The translations under genes were made by a program, and so were the position numbers. A model generated the notes under the pieces. It ran no database searches and was not told the DNA's origin. It saw only the letters and a program-made list of their open reading frames with translations. A stretch of 32,091 nucleotides of DNA from Oscillospiraceae bacterium (GTDB taxonomy: Bacteria; Bacillota; Clostridia; Oscillospirales; CAG-272): assembly GCA_015065075.1 (NCBI GenBank), contig SVRA01000012.1, positions 1 to 32,091 of the forward strand. Reading direction: 5' to 3'. How positions within the stretch are numbered: position 1 is the first letter of the stretch; every line of letters starts with the position of its first letter. Below are positions 31,542 through 32,091 of this stretch, in pieces.

Positions 31542-32091
31542 TTAGCTCTCGAGCTGTCTGCCAAGAAAGCTTGCGGCGGTCTGGACGAGCTTGGTTTCAA
31601 CTGCTTCGGGGAAGGAGTCGGTGTCGTTGGGGGTCAATGCCGCGACGCAGCCGACTACATCTCCTTCACTGATGATAGGCATGGCACAGCTGACGTAATG
31701 ACTTCCTCCGTCCGAGATGGCGCTGATCTTTTGTTCTCCCTGACGGTAAGCGTACATTCCTCTTGATTCGCATACGGCTTCAAGCTCTGCAGACAAGGAT
31801 TTGTCCGAATATTCTTTCTTTGATACTCCCGCACAGGCGACAACAGAGTCGCGATCGCAGATAACGACCGAGAGGTCGCAGGTCTTGTGCAACGTCTCGG
31901 CATACTGTGCTGCAAATGCGGTCAACTCGCCGATAGGGGAGTACTTTTTGAATATCACCTCGCCATCGCGATCGGTAAATATTTCCAGCGGGTCACCGCC
32001 ACTGATAACATTGACACTAAAAACCTTGTCGAGCTGGTTTTTAGCCGACTGAACTGCCACAGAATGGTATTTATCTGCGACTTTTTCGATA
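31542..32091 (-). CDS. SpoVT-like stage V sporulation regulator, partial (atypical N terminus)
   Basis: The frame is open to the right edge. From the block GGDPLEIFTDRDGEVIFKKY onward it follows SpoVT closely: SPIGEL, the GAF-like domain with SVVICDRDSVVACAG and SKKEYSDKSLS, and the C-terminal AASFLGRQLES. SpoVT is a sigma-G-made forespore regulator with an AbrB DNA-binding N terminus and a GAF domain. Here the part before GGDPLEIF reads IEKVADKYHSV, then AVQSAKNQLDKVFSVNVIS, and lacks the RVVIPKEIR-type AbrB core. The track start is a GTG at 32060 without a ribosome binding site, so I treat the gene as running off the window. Function as a classical SpoVT is therefore uncertain. Confidence 0.75.
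   Translation of the reverse strand, partial: IEKVADKYHSVAVQSAKNQLDKVFSVNVISGGDPLEIFTDRDGEVIFKKYSPIGELTAFAAQYAETLHKTCDLSVVICDRDSVVACAGVSKKEYSDKSLSAELEAVCESRGMYAYRQGEQKISAISDGGSHYVSCAMPIISEGDVVGCVAALTPNDTDSFPEAVETKLVQTAASFLGRQLES

Noticed and set aside
32058-32060. GTG start of the spoVT-like gene
   Set aside because: No ribosome binding site precedes it and the frame stays open to the window edge, so the true start is probably outside.

Overview
The window reads as a chromosome segment of a spore-forming member of the Clostridia, probably an uncultivated gut lineage of the Oscillospirales or Christensenellales type. The evidence is a spoIIAA-spoIIAB-sigF operon, a spoVT-like gene at the right edge, a T-box-controlled tyrS, strong TTGACA-17-TATAAT promoters, AGGAGG-type ribosome binding sites and a BcrA-type ABC cluster. 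No tRNA, rRNA, CRISPR array, transposase or phage gene is visible. The lineage is inferred from gene content, not from a search.

Left part (1-4.6 kb): terminators of an off-window gene, then the forespore sigma-F operon, a small acidic orphan ORF, and tyrS on the minus strand behind a consensus promoter and a T-box leader. A long G/C-rich palindrome with a conserved C-rich tail occurs three times here, each time downstream of a gene and pointing away from it. 4.6-9.1 kb: pgeF, then a two-gene cell-surface O-acylation module (a membrane acyltransferase plus an AlgJ/DHHW-like SGNH protein carrying an unusual block of three CxxC modules), closed by a terminator.

9.2-16.4 kb: a small helical membrane-anchored protein, two tandem ATPase-permease pairs of the BcrA/lantibiotic-immunity type, an OmpR-type response regulator and histidine kinase, and two membrane proteins of unknown role. 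The cluster looks like an envelope-stress or antimicrobial-peptide detoxification locus and ends in a strong bidirectional terminator. 16.4-21.1 kb: an ABC-F ATPase (minus) and gpsA (plus) driven from interleaved face-to-face promoters, then a secreted CHAP amidase (minus).

21.2-22.7 kb: a perfect promoter feeds about 210 nt of strongly structured RNA with a possible pseudoknot, followed by a short XRE regulator and a terminator. This is the best candidate for a previously unannotated element. A histidine phosphatase with its own promoter follows. 22.8-29.1 kb: a promoter with a 10-bp-arm palindrome at its start site precedes a compact run of a GH78-type rhamnosidase, trkA, trkH, tmk and a YitT-family membrane protein. 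29.2-31.5 kb: a lipoprotein with a sialate-O-acetylesterase-like SGNH domain on a repeat-built Ser/Glu stalk. The window ends in a SpoVT-like GAF protein (minus) whose N-terminal half does not look like the usual AbrB DNA-binding domain.
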